From the IMG/VR virus record IMGVR_UViG_3300037507_003763, positions 1-56,121 of that record: 56,121 bases of DNA. One strand, given 5' to 3'. Of this stretch, positions 1 to 8,382 are shown in pieces; the first letter of the stretch is position 1, and each line of letters begins with the position of its first letter. The translations under genes were made by a program, and so were the position numbers. The DNA is from a virus. The notes beneath the pieces were generated by a model, which saw only the letters and a program-made list of their open reading frames with translations, was not told where the DNA came from and did not search any database.

Positions 1-108
1 AGAACCAGGAAATTTCCATTCCAACATTCTCACAAGGCCAGCAGCAAGCCATGTGCCTATGCCACCAGCTCCAACCATTACAATTCTTTTTACATTTTCT
101 TCAGACAT
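1..108 (-). CDS. ThiF/E1-like adenylating enzyme, N-terminal fragment
   Basis: Only the first 36 residues are inside the window; the gene runs off the left edge. After a short start (MSEENVKR) there is a hydrophobic strand and a glycine-rich loop, VMVGAGGIGTWLAAGL, the typical nucleotide-binding Rossmann motif of ThiF/MoeB/E1 enzymes, which adenylate the C-terminus of ubiquitin-like proteins. A NAD-binding dehydrogenase cannot be excluded from this fragment alone. It follows the JAB peptidase gene by 24 bp in the same operon, and that neighbour plus the E2-like gene make the E1 reading the best one. Confidence 0.6.
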   Translation of the reverse strand, partial: MSEENVKRIVMVGAGGIGTWLAAGLVRMLEWKFPGS

Positions 109-132
109 AAAAACCTCTTTATTGTTAAAATA

Positions 133-1836
133 CTAATCTCTAAAATGCATCGGCAAAGCGCTTATGGTATCATCGTGCTTTAAGAACTTGTGGCACTCTG
201 TTATTGAATTCTGCAAACGTTGACCAGTATTGCAGTAATCAATAATTGCATCATAATAAGAAGGACAAGTAGCTGTGTAATAATAAACGCAATTATGACA
301 TTCAGAAGTGTAAGAATATATGTCCATATCACGATGATCTAAATCAAAATCAGTGATGTCATCGAATAAGACCATTTTTTTACACATACAGTTGGTTGGA
401 AGGTCAAAACAGCAAACTGTTAAATCAGCGTCAAAACCATCTTCACTTGCAGTTTTTAAAAGATAATCATCATCGTCATCGTAAGGTGCGTAGGTTTCTA
501 CAATTGTTGCAGATGATTTAGTGAGTGAAGAATCATAATGATTTTCAGATCCATATATCTTAAGAACTTGCTGTTCACCATTTTTTGGATCAATAGTCCA
601 AAGATAAACAGATCTCTTTCCTGTGATATACCTGTCAGTCATGTATTTCTCAGCTTTAATCATGACTTCTTTAAAATCATCAGTCATTGAAACTACTGGA
701 ATGTCGCAAATAGGACATGAGCCAGCAGTCAAATCATAATCAGCCATAGTATACTCGCAAGAAGGACAAATGATATCTCTTGCAACAGGATCAAGTTCAG
801 CTAAGATAATATGCGGAGTTGGATCATTTATAACTGGTATATTTAGAAGACCTTTTTTAGTAGTACCAACTGGAGTAGATCCCAGCGTTACTTGTTGAGA
901 GAGAGTTAGTGGTTGATCCGTTAGTGGTTTGTGGTTGTGCTGTGACGCCACCAGCGAAGCCGAACCCCCCGTAGGGGGTTGTACTTTTTTTACTTTAGTA
1001 GACCACTCTACTACTAAAGAATCTGGAGCTTTATTTGAAACAAAACCCTCAAAAACATCTTCAGGCTTTAATGTCCAAGAGTTGCCAGCCATCTGCATTT
1101 CAATGTAATATTGAGTTGCACCACCGTTTACTGATTTCTGCCATCCATAAGTAATATGGATGCCATCAAAGTCTGCTTGGTCGGCGTGATCTGTCCCAGA
1201 CGCATAGGCTGCCATTCCAGGATGAGAGTGGACTGAGCCAACAATCAAAACATCTTCAGGTTTTTCTTCAACGATAGAATCAGGATTGTAGTTGCAGTGA
1301 ACAGAAGTATTAGTCTGCTCAGGAACAAGAACACCCCATCCTGAAGAATCTTTTTTGCTTGGGTCAAAAGTCAAAAGAACGATTGACTCAGTGCCGTGTT
1401 GAGCATCGACTAATCTAAAGAAATCATCAAGTCTATTTACAATTTCCATAGGTATACCAGGAAGATTGTATTCTGCTGTTTCGCGCACAGGAGCAAGATC
1501 AGCTATGTCAGCACTAACTGCGCTTACAGCACGACCAATTATATTATTAACAACTTTAACAATAGAAGTTGTTTTCTCTGTTATATAAGTTGACTGATTG
1601 TTAGCAGGAGGAGTGCCTACAGTATAGGTGTTATTGTAATGGGTGGTAGAAGAGCTAGAATAAGTCTTCGTTTCAACTTTCTTATCTTCTGCAATATTGC
1701 AAATAAGATAATAAATGGAAAATCCAAGGTCTTCAATGATGTCTTCAATATCATCACGATCTGCGTAAAATATTGGAAGGCCATCAGAAGCCCAAAAATA
1801 ATTCAAATCATCTAATGTAACTTTTTTGTCAGACAT
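133..1836 (-). CDS. JAB/MPN-domain metallopeptidase (deubiquitinase-like)
   Basis: Protein of 567 aa. Residues 203-216 read HSHPGMAAYASGTD, a complete JAMM zinc motif (H-x-H-x7-S-x2-D), so a zinc isopeptidase of the JAB/MPN family, which removes ubiquitin-like modifiers, is likely. The first 100 residues contain an Ser/Thr/Asn-rich stretch. The C-terminal half carries Cys pairs (CPSC and CPIC near 357-377, then a second Cys-rich part near 470-540) that look like zinc ribbons, unusual for a simple JAB protein. It lies between the E2-like gene upstream (32 bp) and the ThiF-like gene downstream (24 bp), so it probably belongs to one conjugation/deconjugation cassette. The fold call is from the motif; the substrate is unknown. 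Confidence 0.75.
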   Translation of the reverse strand: MSDKKVTLDDLNYFWASDGLPIFYADRDDIEDIIEDLGFSIYYLICNIAEDKKVETKTYSSSSTTHYNNTYTVGTPPANNQSTYITEKTTSIVKVVNNIIGRAVSAVSADIADLAPVRETAEYNLPGIPMEIVNRLDDFFRLVDAQHGTESIVLLTFDPSKKDSSGWGVLVPEQTNTSVHCNYNPDSIVEEKPEDVLIVGSVHSHPGMAAYASGTDHADQADFDGIHITYGWQKSVNGGATQYYIEMQMAGNSWTLKPEDVFEGFVSNKAPDSLVVEWSTKVKKVQPPTGGSASLVASQHNHKPLTDQPLTLSQQVTLGSTPVGTTKKGLLNIPVINDPTPHIILAELDPVARDIICPSCEYTMADYDLTAGSCPICDIPVVSMTDDFKEVMIKAEKYMTDRYITGKRSVYLWTIDPKNGEQQVLKIYGSENHYDSSLTKSSATIVETYAPYDDDDDYLLKTASEDGFDADLTVCCFDLPTNCMCKKMVLFDDITDFDLDHRDMDIYSYTSECHNCVYYYTATCPSYYDAIIDYCNTGQRLQNSITECHKFLKHDDTISALPMHFRD

Positions 1837-1868
1837 AAAACTCCTATATCTTATATTCGGTATTTTGT

Positions 1869-3752
1869 TTAAAATTGAACCTTATCATAATCAATGTGGA
1901 CAGATATCCCAACCATAGAATTAGAATTACCTGGTATTGCATTCTCAATAGTGAAATTAGAAAGCTCTTTAGAAAACGGAACATATTCACCTTCTAAAAT
2001 TCCGTTGGAATTAAGAGACAAATTGCCTATACACTTAGCGCAACATTCTGTAATCTCTGCTTTAATTTCAGAATCTTTTCCAGCAATAATAGTTGTTTTA
2101 ACACATGGTTTAATTTCAGATTTATTACTCTGCAATGCTCCACATGGGCAAACAACAGCTTTTGAAAGACTAAATAAACCTTTTTCAATGCATGTAGCGC
2201 ACGAAACAATGGTTTCTTTCTTAAATGCAAGATTATTGGAATCATCAAAGTAAGCAGTTGTATGATTCAGTGTGTAAAACATATCTGGCAAAGAAGGACA
2301 ATTCTTTATAACCGTAGTCTCACATGAATAACACTTGCCAATATAGTCTTCGTAGCCTTGATCTTTTACAAAAGAGGTAATACAATGAGCGCAAACAGTA
2401 TTGTATTCGTTACCATGATCATCAAGATAAGGAGTAGGAAGATTGTAAATCGGAAGAGTTTTGTTCTGTCCATGAGCACCCCAAGAAAACTGGCATTTTT
2501 CGCACTGCTTCCAAGTGTCATGTTCGATATGAACAGCGCAGTCTAAATTGTCTGCAAAACAAATATCCATATGATCAGATGGATAATAAATAGAAACGCT
2601 CTCTATGTAGACATAATGCTCTGATGTACAACCAGAGCAAATTGTATTGCCGTCATAGTCTGCTATATTGTCTTCAGTTCCATCATATACTTCTTCGCAA
2701 GAATAGCAAATCCAATTATCTTCAGATTCATCCTGTTCATCATCAAAACTCAATTGAGGCTGGACTTTGCTCGCAACTGCTTCCCGATGTGAATCAGAAA
2801 ATTGAAAAGGATTATCTTTTTTCTCAAACGTTACAACAGCGGGTGCAGAAGCAAAAGAAGACTTAAACATAGAAGCAACTTTATCATTTGAAAAGTTTAG
2901 ATCTTCTCTAGCAAGGATATTATAAAGCTTTGGAATTTCTTTGTCAGTATAATAAGCCTGGTAATTGCCCAGCAAAGCCATTGAAAGAGTAAGTGGTACT
3001 CCTTTTTCATTATGGGAACCTTGCGAATCAATGCCCTCAACTTTGACAGGAATCCAAAGATCAGGATCTAAAGTCCAGTCAAATCCATCAAACTCAGTTT
3101 TTTTCTGCCAAGCTTGTGGATTATAAGTATAATTAGGTTTACCAAAAGCCTCGTAGAAACGAGGTCCATCAGTTTCACTCATGTTCGCGTCGTTGTAAGT
3201 CTCAACTCCGCTGCACCGTTCAATAAGTCTAGAAACTTTTTCATTAAAAGAAAAAGTAGACCAATCCTCTTTTAGATACAAGCAAATCCAACCTACGCCA
3301 TTACCACGGTAACCTTTACAGTTGATATTAGGAAGATTGACATGGTACAAGGGCATTCCTGGATGAGTTATTGGATACGGAGAATAAAACATTCTGGCAC
3401 CGAGAAGGTTGCCGTTAACAAAATCTCCAATAACAATGCGATAAGGCTGGGCTAGATAAAAAGTATTCGCGTGCCTGTCACCTTCATGATCGCCCCAATT
3501 GATATGATAGGTTCCAGGCTTGTGCTGGACAGTAATTTGCATATGGTGTCCAGCAGAACGAATTGACAGAACTCCAGTACCATCTAAGGGAAGAAGTCCT
3601 GTGTCGATTGAAGAAGAGCTTGAAAAGTGTTTATAAAAAGAAACAATATCTTTTTCAACAACTTGATTTAAATTAAAAGAAGAAACTGTAGACTGGATTA
3701 CATAAGCTCCGTCTTCCCTCTTCTTAAGGGCATAATTAAACGAATCAACCAT
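1869..3752 (-). CDS. E2-like (UBC-fold) protein with C-terminal zinc fingers
   Basis: Protein of 627 aa. Start at 3752 has GGAG six bases upstream and overlaps the previous gene by 8 bp; the open frame continues further upstream but lacks a better start. Residues 140-164 show LPNIN, then a Gly-rich turn, then W-ICL-YLKEDW. This matches the E2 signature HPNIN..G.ICL...W, with C157 in the place of the catalytic cysteine. It is followed by a helix and a PRFYEAF segment resembling the E2 C-terminal helices. From residue 349 on there are many CxxC pairs (CYSC, CSGC, CEKC, CAHC, CYSC, CATC, CAKC), so about half the protein is a chain of zinc ribbons. Neighbours are a JAB peptidase and a ThiF-like enzyme. 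The fold is inferred from motif and context, not from a search. Confidence 0.5.
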   Translation of the reverse strand: MVDSFNYALKKREDGAYVIQSTVSSFNLNQVVEKDIVSFYKHFSSSSSIDTGLLPLDGTGVLSIRSAGHHMQITVQHKPGTYHINWGDHEGDRHANTFYLAQPYRIVIGDFVNGNLLGARMFYSPYPITHPGMPLYHVNLPNINCKGYRGNGVGWICLYLKEDWSTFSFNEKVSRLIERCSGVETYNDANMSETDGPRFYEAFGKPNYTYNPQAWQKKTEFDGFDWTLDPDLWIPVKVEGIDSQGSHNEKGVPLTLSMALLGNYQAYYTDKEIPKLYNILAREDLNFSNDKVASMFKSSFASAPAVVTFEKKDNPFQFSDSHREAVASKVQPQLSFDDEQDESEDNWICYSCEEVYDGTEDNIADYDGNTICSGCTSEHYVYIESVSIYYPSDHMDICFADNLDCAVHIEHDTWKQCEKCQFSWGAHGQNKTLPIYNLPTPYLDDHGNEYNTVCAHCITSFVKDQGYEDYIGKCYSCETTVIKNCPSLPDMFYTLNHTTAYFDDSNNLAFKKETIVSCATCIEKGLFSLSKAVVCPCGALQSNKSEIKPCVKTTIIAGKDSEIKAEITECCAKCIGNLSLNSNGILEGEYVPFSKELSNFTIENAIPGNSNSMVGISVHIDYDKVQF

Positions 3753-4143
3753 TGTTATCTCCAAGTATATGTTGTATCTGATTATCAAGATCTTCACTAA
3801 AGTCACCAAAAGTAGATGCAAACCAAGAAGGATCTGTTTCTGCATGTTCGATAACTTTTAGTTTTGCAAGAAGATTATCCTTAACCTCTACTAAGTCAGC
3901 AACCCGATCAAGAGCTTTGGAAAGACCCTTGAGGGTTTCTTTGTCATGAGTCATGTTCAAGAGAACTTGAACTACTGGAAAATCATCTATTTGAAAATGT
4001 TCTATGATTTTAGATATCCGCTCATCAATAGATGAGAGTTGAGACTTTATTTCCTTTTTAGTTTCATTGGAAGAATCTAAATTGAACTGAAAAGTCTTTA
4101 TAGGAAAAGAACTTTTAGATTGTCTGTTTGAAGATTCAGACAT
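3745..4143 (-). CDS. Small coiled-coil protein, unknown function
   Basis: Protein of 132 aa, first gene of the group leading into the E2/JAB/E1 cassette; its stop overlaps the start of the E2-like gene, so the two are probably translationally coupled. A polar N-terminus is followed by helices with heptad-like spacing (KKEIKSQLSSIDERISKII and LSKALDRVADLVEVKDN). It contains two in-frame CGG codons (3904-3906 and 4018-4020), both read as Arg without a shift. It ends in DNNG; not a convincing ubiquitin-like fold. Function unknown. Confidence 0.75.
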   Translation of the reverse strand: MSESSNRQSKSSFPIKTFQFNLDSSNETKKEIKSQLSSIDERISKIIEHFQIDDFPVVQVLLNMTHDKETLKGLSKALDRVADLVEVKDNLLAKLKVIEHAETDPSWFASTFGDFSEDLDNQIQHILGDNNG

Positions 4144-4152
4144 AAAAACCCC

Positions 4153-4542
4153 TTACTGTTGAAGTATCTCTGCGGCTTTTTGTATTTGAGAATTAGTAAA
4201 AAGAAGTTTTTCTAATTCATTGTTCCAGATCGTGGGATCTAGTCCTTGAGCAGAAATATAGTTTTTAAATTTTTTCCAAAACATTCTTCTTTGACGTGGA
4301 GTTAGTCCACCCCAAACTCCGTGATCTTCAGAAGATACAAGTGCGGTGTACAAGCATTGTTTTTGAACTGGACAGGAATAACAGTACTTAATAGCGTTTT
4401 GTTTAAGAACAACATCTTCTGGATCGTAAAAAGAATCAACGCCAACAGATTTGCATTTTGCGTCATTTGACCATCTGGTCATATTTGACGATACACGAAT
4501 CTGATGCTGAACAAATTGTTCATTGTTGGTTCTAAAGTTCAT
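4153..4542 (-). CDS. WhiB-family iron-sulfur transcription regulator
   Basis: Protein of 129 aa with the WhiB pattern: C30, then C54-x2-C57-x5-C63, which would hold a [4Fe-4S] cluster, followed by GVWGG at residues 75-79 and a basic stretch (LTPRQRRMFWKKF) that binds sigma factor or DNA. WhiB proteins occur only in actinobacteria and their phages, so this is the best single host clue. Phage WhiB proteins can dampen host WhiB genes or redirect RNA polymerase. The start codon overlaps the stop of the upstream gene by one base (TAATG). Confidence 0.93.
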   Translation of the reverse strand: MNFRTNNEQFVQHQIRVSSNMTRWSNDAKCKSVGVDSFYDPEDVVLKQNAIKYCYSCPVQKQCLYTALVSSEDHGVWGGLTPRQRRMFWKKFKNYISAQGLDPTIWNNELEKLLFTNSQIQKAAEILQQ

Positions 4543-5180
4543 TAAGCTGGGTATCCTAAACTTTTTCTAATGGATGAGAAAGTGTTGAATATGTAAGCAT
4601 TGCTGTCCAGTAGAATTGGATCAATTCCATCAACATTTCTGTCAACAATACATGATAGTGTAGGCCTATTAATGGATTGACATATCTTGACATAGATATC
4701 AAGATTATAGTTGATAGTGTGATCAAGCAGTTCCATCATTGAATAAAGATAAGTATTAAAGAAAAAATCATCAACACTTATATCAAGTTTAGATTTTAAA
4801 AAATCTAGTACTCTTTTATTATTGGAACTAGAAGCTACTGACTTAATAAAGTCAAAAACAACAAGACGTTTTGCAATACTTTCTTCTAAAACATCGGCAT
4901 AAAGATTTACTGAAAACTTATTGTCCGTTAGAAGGTTCAAAGTATTAAAAATAGTTCTGTTATAAGAATCAGTAGAAAAAATAAAGTTATTAGCAGTGTC
5001 GTAAAGAGTATGCGCCAACTTTGTTCTAACAATAACTGACTCTACGCCAGAAGGATTCTTTTTGTTCAAATAAGCTTCAACATCGTCTAATATAGAATCA
5101 AAAGACTGGTTGGTTTTCTTTGGAGTTTCAGAACTATTTGAAAACAAATCGTCATCATTAGACGATATATTGGAATACAT
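4542..5180 (-). CDS. Hypothetical protein, mostly helical
   Basis: Protein of 212 aa, not recognised. It begins with a Ser/Asn/Asp-rich segment, then looks helical with many Leu, Ile and Phe. A clear ribosome site (AGGAG) precedes ATG 5180. It is coupled to whiB downstream by a one-base overlap and lies directly after the tRNA-Ile gene in the direction of transcription. Confidence 0.75.
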   Translation of the reverse strand: MYSNISSNDDDLFSNSSETPKKTNQSFDSILDDVEAYLNKKNPSGVESVIVRTKLAHTLYDTANNFIFSTDSYNRTIFNTLNLLTDNKFSVNLYADVLEESIAKRLVVFDFIKSVASSSNNKRVLDFLKSKLDISVDDFFFNTYLYSMMELLDHTINYNLDIYVKICQSINRPTLSCIVDRNVDGIDPILLDSNAYIFNTFSSIRKSLGYPA

Positions 5181-5214
5181 AAAATCTCCTCATTTTTTTA
5201 TTTTGAGAACACAG

Positions 5215-5289
5215 TACCGCACCTGGGAATTGAACCCAGCAAATGGATGTTTATAAGACATCTGTGTTCAACCAGCTCACCCGTGCGGT
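5215..5289 (-). tRNA. tRNA-Ile(UAU)
   Basis: The 75-nt sequence folds as a tRNA: perfect 7-bp acceptor stem (ACCGCAC with GTGCGGT), T arm CTGGG-TTCAATT-CCCAG, and anticodon stem GATGT-ACATC around the loop CTTATAA, giving anticodon UAU. It reads AUA, a frequent Ile codon in the AT-rich late genes. No CCA is encoded. The anticodon loop has the normal 7 bases. Confidence 0.85.
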
Positions 5290-5349
5290 GAGCTATCATA
5301 TTCGAACAGATGCCTGTATAAATCCATTTCGGTTCATAATCATTTCTCC

Positions 5350-5355
5350 ATTATA
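5350..5355 (-). promoter_or_regulatory. Possible -10 box for the tRNA-Ile/WhiB transcript
   Basis: On the minus strand this is a perfect TATAAT. No good -35 is present at 16-18 bp. A 15-codon reading frame starting MIMNRNG, with GGAG before it, follows immediately and ends before the tRNA; it may be a leader peptide or chance. Confidence 0.4.
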
Positions 5356-5420
5356 GCAGATTAATTGGTGATAGTGATGACAGGCGATATGTAGGCCACG
5401 TGCTTATTATCATCATTGAC

Positions 5421-5442
5421 GTTCCCCAATGTTAATTGGAAC
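5421..5442 (-). terminator. Hairpin downstream of the MGMDVYG gene
   Basis: GTTCC..CAAT and ATTGGAAC can pair (8 bp with a two-base bulge) just after the stop of the gene at 5449-5973. There is no strong T run, so this may be a weak terminator or a processing hairpin. Confidence 0.35.
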
Positions 5443-5448
5443 ACGCTA

Positions 5449-5973
5449 TCACCAAATCTTAAAACCTCCACACTTAGACAAGAATTCAGCAAATTCTTTT
5501 ATATCATCTAAATCAAGATAATAATAAGTGAGAAAGCTTTTTCTAGATCCTGTACCTTGACAACCATTACAATCTATGACAATTTCTCCATCAGAGTTAA
5601 TTTCATAAGGTTGTTCGTTGTTTTTGACAACACTGCTTACGGCCATATGATTTTTGGACCAAGCTCTTTTTCCAGTTTTTTGACAATATTCGCAGTCTTC
5701 TAAGGGAAGACTTTTCAACATTTCGTTTCTTTGATCTATATACTCTTGAGCTTTTCCTGAATCAATATCTTTTTTGAGTCTTACAGAAAGCTTTTTGGAA
5801 TCGATGGAATTTAAACCATCTCCGTCGTTACTGTGGCCATATTCAACCTTAGAAGCAATGTCTTCGTGGTTGTCTTCACAATAACCCCATAACGGACGCC
5901 AGCCCCAAACGTTCCTTCTAAAATATTCGCCTACTTCACTTTTTGGATTATTACCATATACATCCATGCCCAT
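5449..5973 (-). CDS. Phage protein with DnaJ-like zinc knuckle
   Basis: Protein of 174 aa starting MGMDVYGNNP and continuing GEYFRRNVWGWRPLW, a pattern I associate with a family of small phage and bacterial proteins of unknown role. The C-terminal half has CEYCQKTG and CNGCQGTG, which resemble the CxxCxGxG zinc knuckles of DnaJ. AGGAG lies 9 bases before the ATG. Function unknown. Confidence 0.75.
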   Translation of the reverse strand: MGMDVYGNNPKSEVGEYFRRNVWGWRPLWGYCEDNHEDIASKVEYGHSNDGDGLNSIDSKKLSVRLKKDIDSGKAQEYIDQRNEMLKSLPLEDCEYCQKTGKRAWSKNHMAVSSVVKNNEQPYEINSDGEIVIDCNGCQGTGSRKSFLTYYYLDLDDIKEFAEFLSKCGGFKIW

Positions 5974-5984
5974 AAAGTATTCTC

Positions 5985-6230
5985 CTATTTAGAACTTAAT
6001 TCTTTGAATTGAGCAGGAAACCAATGCTCTTCAAAGAAGATTTCTTCAGCTTTATCATAATCAGTGTTTTCTTCAGCAATTACACCTTCGTCGTCAGTGT
6101 AACCTTGTTCGTAATAATACTCTTGAAGATGACCTTCAGAAATCCAACGATCAACCATAGAACTCTTTTCTTCTTCAGAAATAGAATCCCATTTATCGTA
6201 GATTATTTCAAGCTTGTCTTGATCGGTCAT
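5985..6230 (-). CDS. Small acidic protein
   Basis: Protein of 81 aa with a very high Asp/Glu content and several Tyr/Trp residues (DKWDSISEEEKSSM, EEIFFEEHWFP). Not recognised. It lies 11 bp upstream of the MGMDVYG gene in the same string. A DNA-mimic or inhibitor role is possible for such a composition but is only a guess. Confidence 0.65.
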   Translation of the reverse strand: MTDQDKLEIIYDKWDSISEEEKSSMVDRWISEGHLQEYYYEQGYTDDEGVIAEENTDYDKAEEIFFEEHWFPAQFKELSSK

Positions 6231-6244
6231 AAAAAATAACGCCT

Positions 6245-6487
6245 TTACGTTGTTTTATATTGCACTCTTGTCAGGGGGTAAGCCAAGAGTACAGCCTTGT
6301 CAGTGTGAATTTCGTAGCATTTTAAAGAATCGTTTTTGGAAAACTTTTGAATAGTCATTGGCTCGGTTACACGAGACTGCCCAACAAACAAAGTCATGCC
6401 TACAGTAAGATTTTCCACAGTAATGGAAGAACCATAATAATGATCTGGGTTGTGTGGCAACATGATTTCTGGCTTGATATCAGACAT
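6245..6487 (-). CDS. Small hypothetical protein
   Basis: Protein of 80 aa with predicted beta structure (SSITVENLTVGMTLFVG). Ribosome site TAGGAG seven bases before ATG 6487. Not recognised. It is in a run of short same-strand early genes. Confidence 0.65.
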   Translation of the reverse strand: MSDIKPEIMLPHNPDHYYGSSITVENLTVGMTLFVGQSRVTEPMTIQKFSKNDSLKCYEIHTDKAVLLAYPLTRVQYKTT

Positions 6488-6509
6488 AAATATCTCCTAA
6501 AGTTTAAAT

Positions 6510-6734
6510 TTATGATTCTATTTGTTGAGACTGTTGTTTATCATACAGTTGTTCAGCAAGTATTTCTAAAATAGATTCTAAAGAACACGCAATGCGTTCC
6601 AATTGTCTAGTTTTTATATGATCCATTTCTTGAATGCTAGGAATCCTATGGCTAGTCTTTGTATGAGGACCAGTATAGTTTTCAAAAGAAATCCTATATT
6701 GGTCTTCTGAATGGTCATAATAATATCTAGACAT
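6510..6734 (-). CDS. Small hypothetical protein
   Basis: Protein of 74 aa. It has a Tyr/His-rich N-terminus and a helical, probably coiled-coil C-terminal half (KTRQLERIACSLESILEIL). Not recognised. Its ATG lies just downstream of the stop of a membrane microprotein. Confidence 0.65.
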   Translation of the reverse strand: MSRYYYDHSEDQYRISFENYTGPHTKTSHRIPSIQEMDHIKTRQLERIACSLESILEILAEQLYDKQQSQQIES

Positions 6735-6736
6735 AA

Positions 6737-6820
6737 TTAAATCTTTCTTTTAAAAATAATTCCAAGAATAATTCCAACAGCAGCAACAATAGCAAGAACA
6801 GAAAAAGAATTAAGCATCAT
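6737..6820 (-). CDS. Single-pass membrane microprotein (27 aa)
   Basis: MMLNSFSVL then AIVAAVGIILGIIF and KRKI: one hydrophobic helix with a positive C-terminal end, so an Nout/Cin membrane peptide is expected. AAAGGA is upstream of the start. Its stop is 2 bp from the next gene, as expected for a real gene in this string. Confidence 0.5.
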   Translation of the reverse strand: MMLNSFSVLAIVAAVGIILGIIFKRKI

Positions 6821-6926
6821 CTGAGAATCCTTTGTTGTAAAATCTTGTCGAAGGCTGTTTTAAGGATAAAGCAAAAAAATTAAATATAAGTATAAAAGAA
6901 ATCTGAACGAATAAAGACTCTGTCAT
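6810..6926 (-). CDS. Possible hydrophobic microprotein (38 aa)
   Basis: Reads MTESLFVQISFILIFNFFAL followed by a polar tail ending GFSDDA. The stop overlaps the start of the next microprotein (ATGATGCTTAA), which would couple them. No ribosome site is evident, so this call is weak. Confidence 0.3.
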   Translation of the reverse strand: MTESLFVQISFILIFNFFALSLKQPSTRFYNKGFSDDA

Positions 6927-6967
6927 AGATATATAGAATAAATGAAGTAAATCAATAACAAACATAA

Positions 6968-7252
6968 TTAATAATTGTCGTCATTCAAAAACTTTTGAAC
7001 TTCTTGGTCATTGTCTAATATCTTAGCTTGTTCTTGAGAGTATTGTTTTTCATATTCCAAAACAGCTTCTTCAATTACTGCATTAAGCATACTAGCAACT
7101 GCAAGAGTAGTTTTCATCTCATCGCTATCTAACATGTTTTTTGCGATAAGAGAAGAAACTCTTGCGCATAAAGCTTTATGAGTTTCAAGCATCTGATCAT
7201 AATTAAAAACAAACTGATGCTTAAAGTCTAAGGCAAAGTTAGTTATTGGCAT
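6968..7252 (-). CDS. Hypothetical helical protein
   Basis: Protein of 94 aa, helical, ending in a Glu/Gln/Asp-rich stretch (EYEKQYSQEQAKILDNDQEV). GAGG before ATG 7252. Overlaps the preceding gene by 10 bp. Not recognised. Confidence 0.65.
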   Translation of the reverse strand: MPITNFALDFKHQFVFNYDQMLETHKALCARVSSLIAKNMLDSDEMKTTLAVASMLNAVIEEAVLEYEKQYSQEQAKILDNDQEVQKFLNDDNY

Positions 7253-7641
7253 AATACCTCGGGATAAAGTAAGGTAACATCAGAATTGTTTTCAACTAAA
7301 AATTGATTTAATTTAACTAAATCATAATTTAAAGAAACTTGTATAAGTTTTTTAACTTGAGGAAAACTAAGAATTGTTTCAACGTACTTTTTATAAGAAG
7401 TATAAGTTAAACGAGGATGCAAAAAGTCATCACCGTACTTTTCATATATGTGAGATGAAAGTTCAAAATTTGAACTTATAAAATTACGATAATGATAAAG
7501 AATGACAGCTTCCAAATCAGTGCAGCCTACCGATCTGAGCATGCTGATTTTTTCAGAATTTAATTTTTTAAACTGAGAAGGTACATTAAAATTAGTATAA
7601 GATTTTTCAGGATATATAAAAAAATCTTTAAACAATTCCAT
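7243..7641 (-). CDS. Hypothetical protein
   Basis: Protein of 132 aa starting MELFKDFF. I chose ATG 7641 because GGAG lies six bases before it; a farther ATG at 7668 would overlap the upstream gene. Rich in Tyr, Phe and Lys, with no motif I recognise. Confidence 0.65.
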   Translation of the reverse strand: MELFKDFFIYPEKSYTNFNVPSQFKKLNSEKISMLRSVGCTDLEAVILYHYRNFISSNFELSSHIYEKYGDDFLHPRLTYTSYKKYVETILSFPQVKKLIQVSLNYDLVKLNQFLVENNSDVTLLYPEVLCQ

Positions 7642-7651
7642 AACTACTCCA

Positions 7652-7999
7652 TTAAAGTTCGTCTTCATCCAATTCTATATCTGGATAAAGGTTTTCTTCT
7701 TCGTCTTCATCAAATGATTCTTGAATTTGATCTAATCTTTTAAATTCCTCGTCATCTTTAAGGGATTGAAGACTATAATGAGAATTCTCAATAGTATTAG
7801 CACAAGCATACATGCAAGCTTTAGAAACTACTGAAACACCTTCTTCGTCGAAGTCTTCGTAAGACAACTGCATAAGCTTTAGACCAGCATTAGCCAAAAG
7901 ATCCAACAAATCAAAAGAATTATTAATTTTTAAATCAAGTTGAAAATCTACTAATAAATTAGCATTTTTGTATTGTTGAATAATATCTTCAGGTTTCAT
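7652..7999 (-). CDS. Hypothetical acidic protein
   Basis: Protein of 115 aa. Helical N-terminus (KPEDIIQQYKNANLLVDF) and a strongly acidic C-terminal tail (SFDDEDEEENLYPDIELDEDEL on translation, in short runs of Asp/Glu). AAGGA lies upstream. Not recognised. Confidence 0.65.
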   Translation of the reverse strand: MKPEDIIQQYKNANLLVDFQLDLKINNSFDLLDLLANAGLKLMQLSYEDFDEEGVSVVSKACMYACANTIENSHYSLQSLKDDEEFKRLDQIQESFDEDEEENLYPDIELDEDEL

Positions 8000-8024
8000 T
8001 GTTATGTTTCCTTAAAAATGTAAG

Positions 8025-8198
8025 TTACTTTACAAGTTTTCCTTGTTTATTATATATGTCTCCGCAATCATCACATGTATATCCATCTGGATAACCAGTA
8101 GACAAAGCCCATTCATCAATTATGTGATTGTTGAATACTGCGCATTGTTTACATACAAGGCTAGGTACTTTTGTGATTACGCCAATTTTTTTATTCAC
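8025..8198 (-). CDS. Small zinc-ribbon protein, GTG start
   Basis: Protein of 57 aa starting at GTG 8198, which overlaps the stop of the upstream gene (GTGA). CKQC and CDDC about 28 residues apart would bind one zinc. No other motif. The GTG overlap and zinc pattern support a real gene although it has no ATG start. Confidence 0.6.
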   Translation of the reverse strand: MNKKIGVITKVPSLVCKQCAVFNNHIIDEWALSTGYPDGYTCDDCGDIYNKQGKLVK

Positions 8199-8380
8199 AA
8201 AACTACTTTCTGTAGTAAGTTTCCATCATCATCAGTATAAAGATTTGTATAAATAATGATCTGACCTTCATTATCATAATCAAAATCAGCTGATGGAATA
8301 AAAGTTGCAATAAGTGTTTCTAAAGAATACACATTTTCAACAAAGGGTTTGTCTGATTGTTTCTTAGATTTATTTTTCAT
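8195..8380 (-). CDS. Small hypothetical protein after tRNA
   Basis: Protein of 61 aa starting MKNKSKKQSDKPF. The open frame continues back into the tRNA gene, but the first ATG after the tRNA (8380) is the sensible start. Acidic, beta-like C-terminus (DNEGQIIIYTNLYTDDDGN). Not recognised. Confidence 0.55.
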   Translation of the reverse strand: MKNKSKKQSDKPFVENVYSLETLIATFIPSADFDYDNEGQIIIYTNLYTDDDGNLLQKVVL

Positions 8381-8382
8381 AG

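Noticed and set aside
3745-4143. Ubiquitin-like protein for the E1/E2/JAB cassette
   Set aside because: The protein ends NNG and looks coiled-coil, not a beta-grasp fold.
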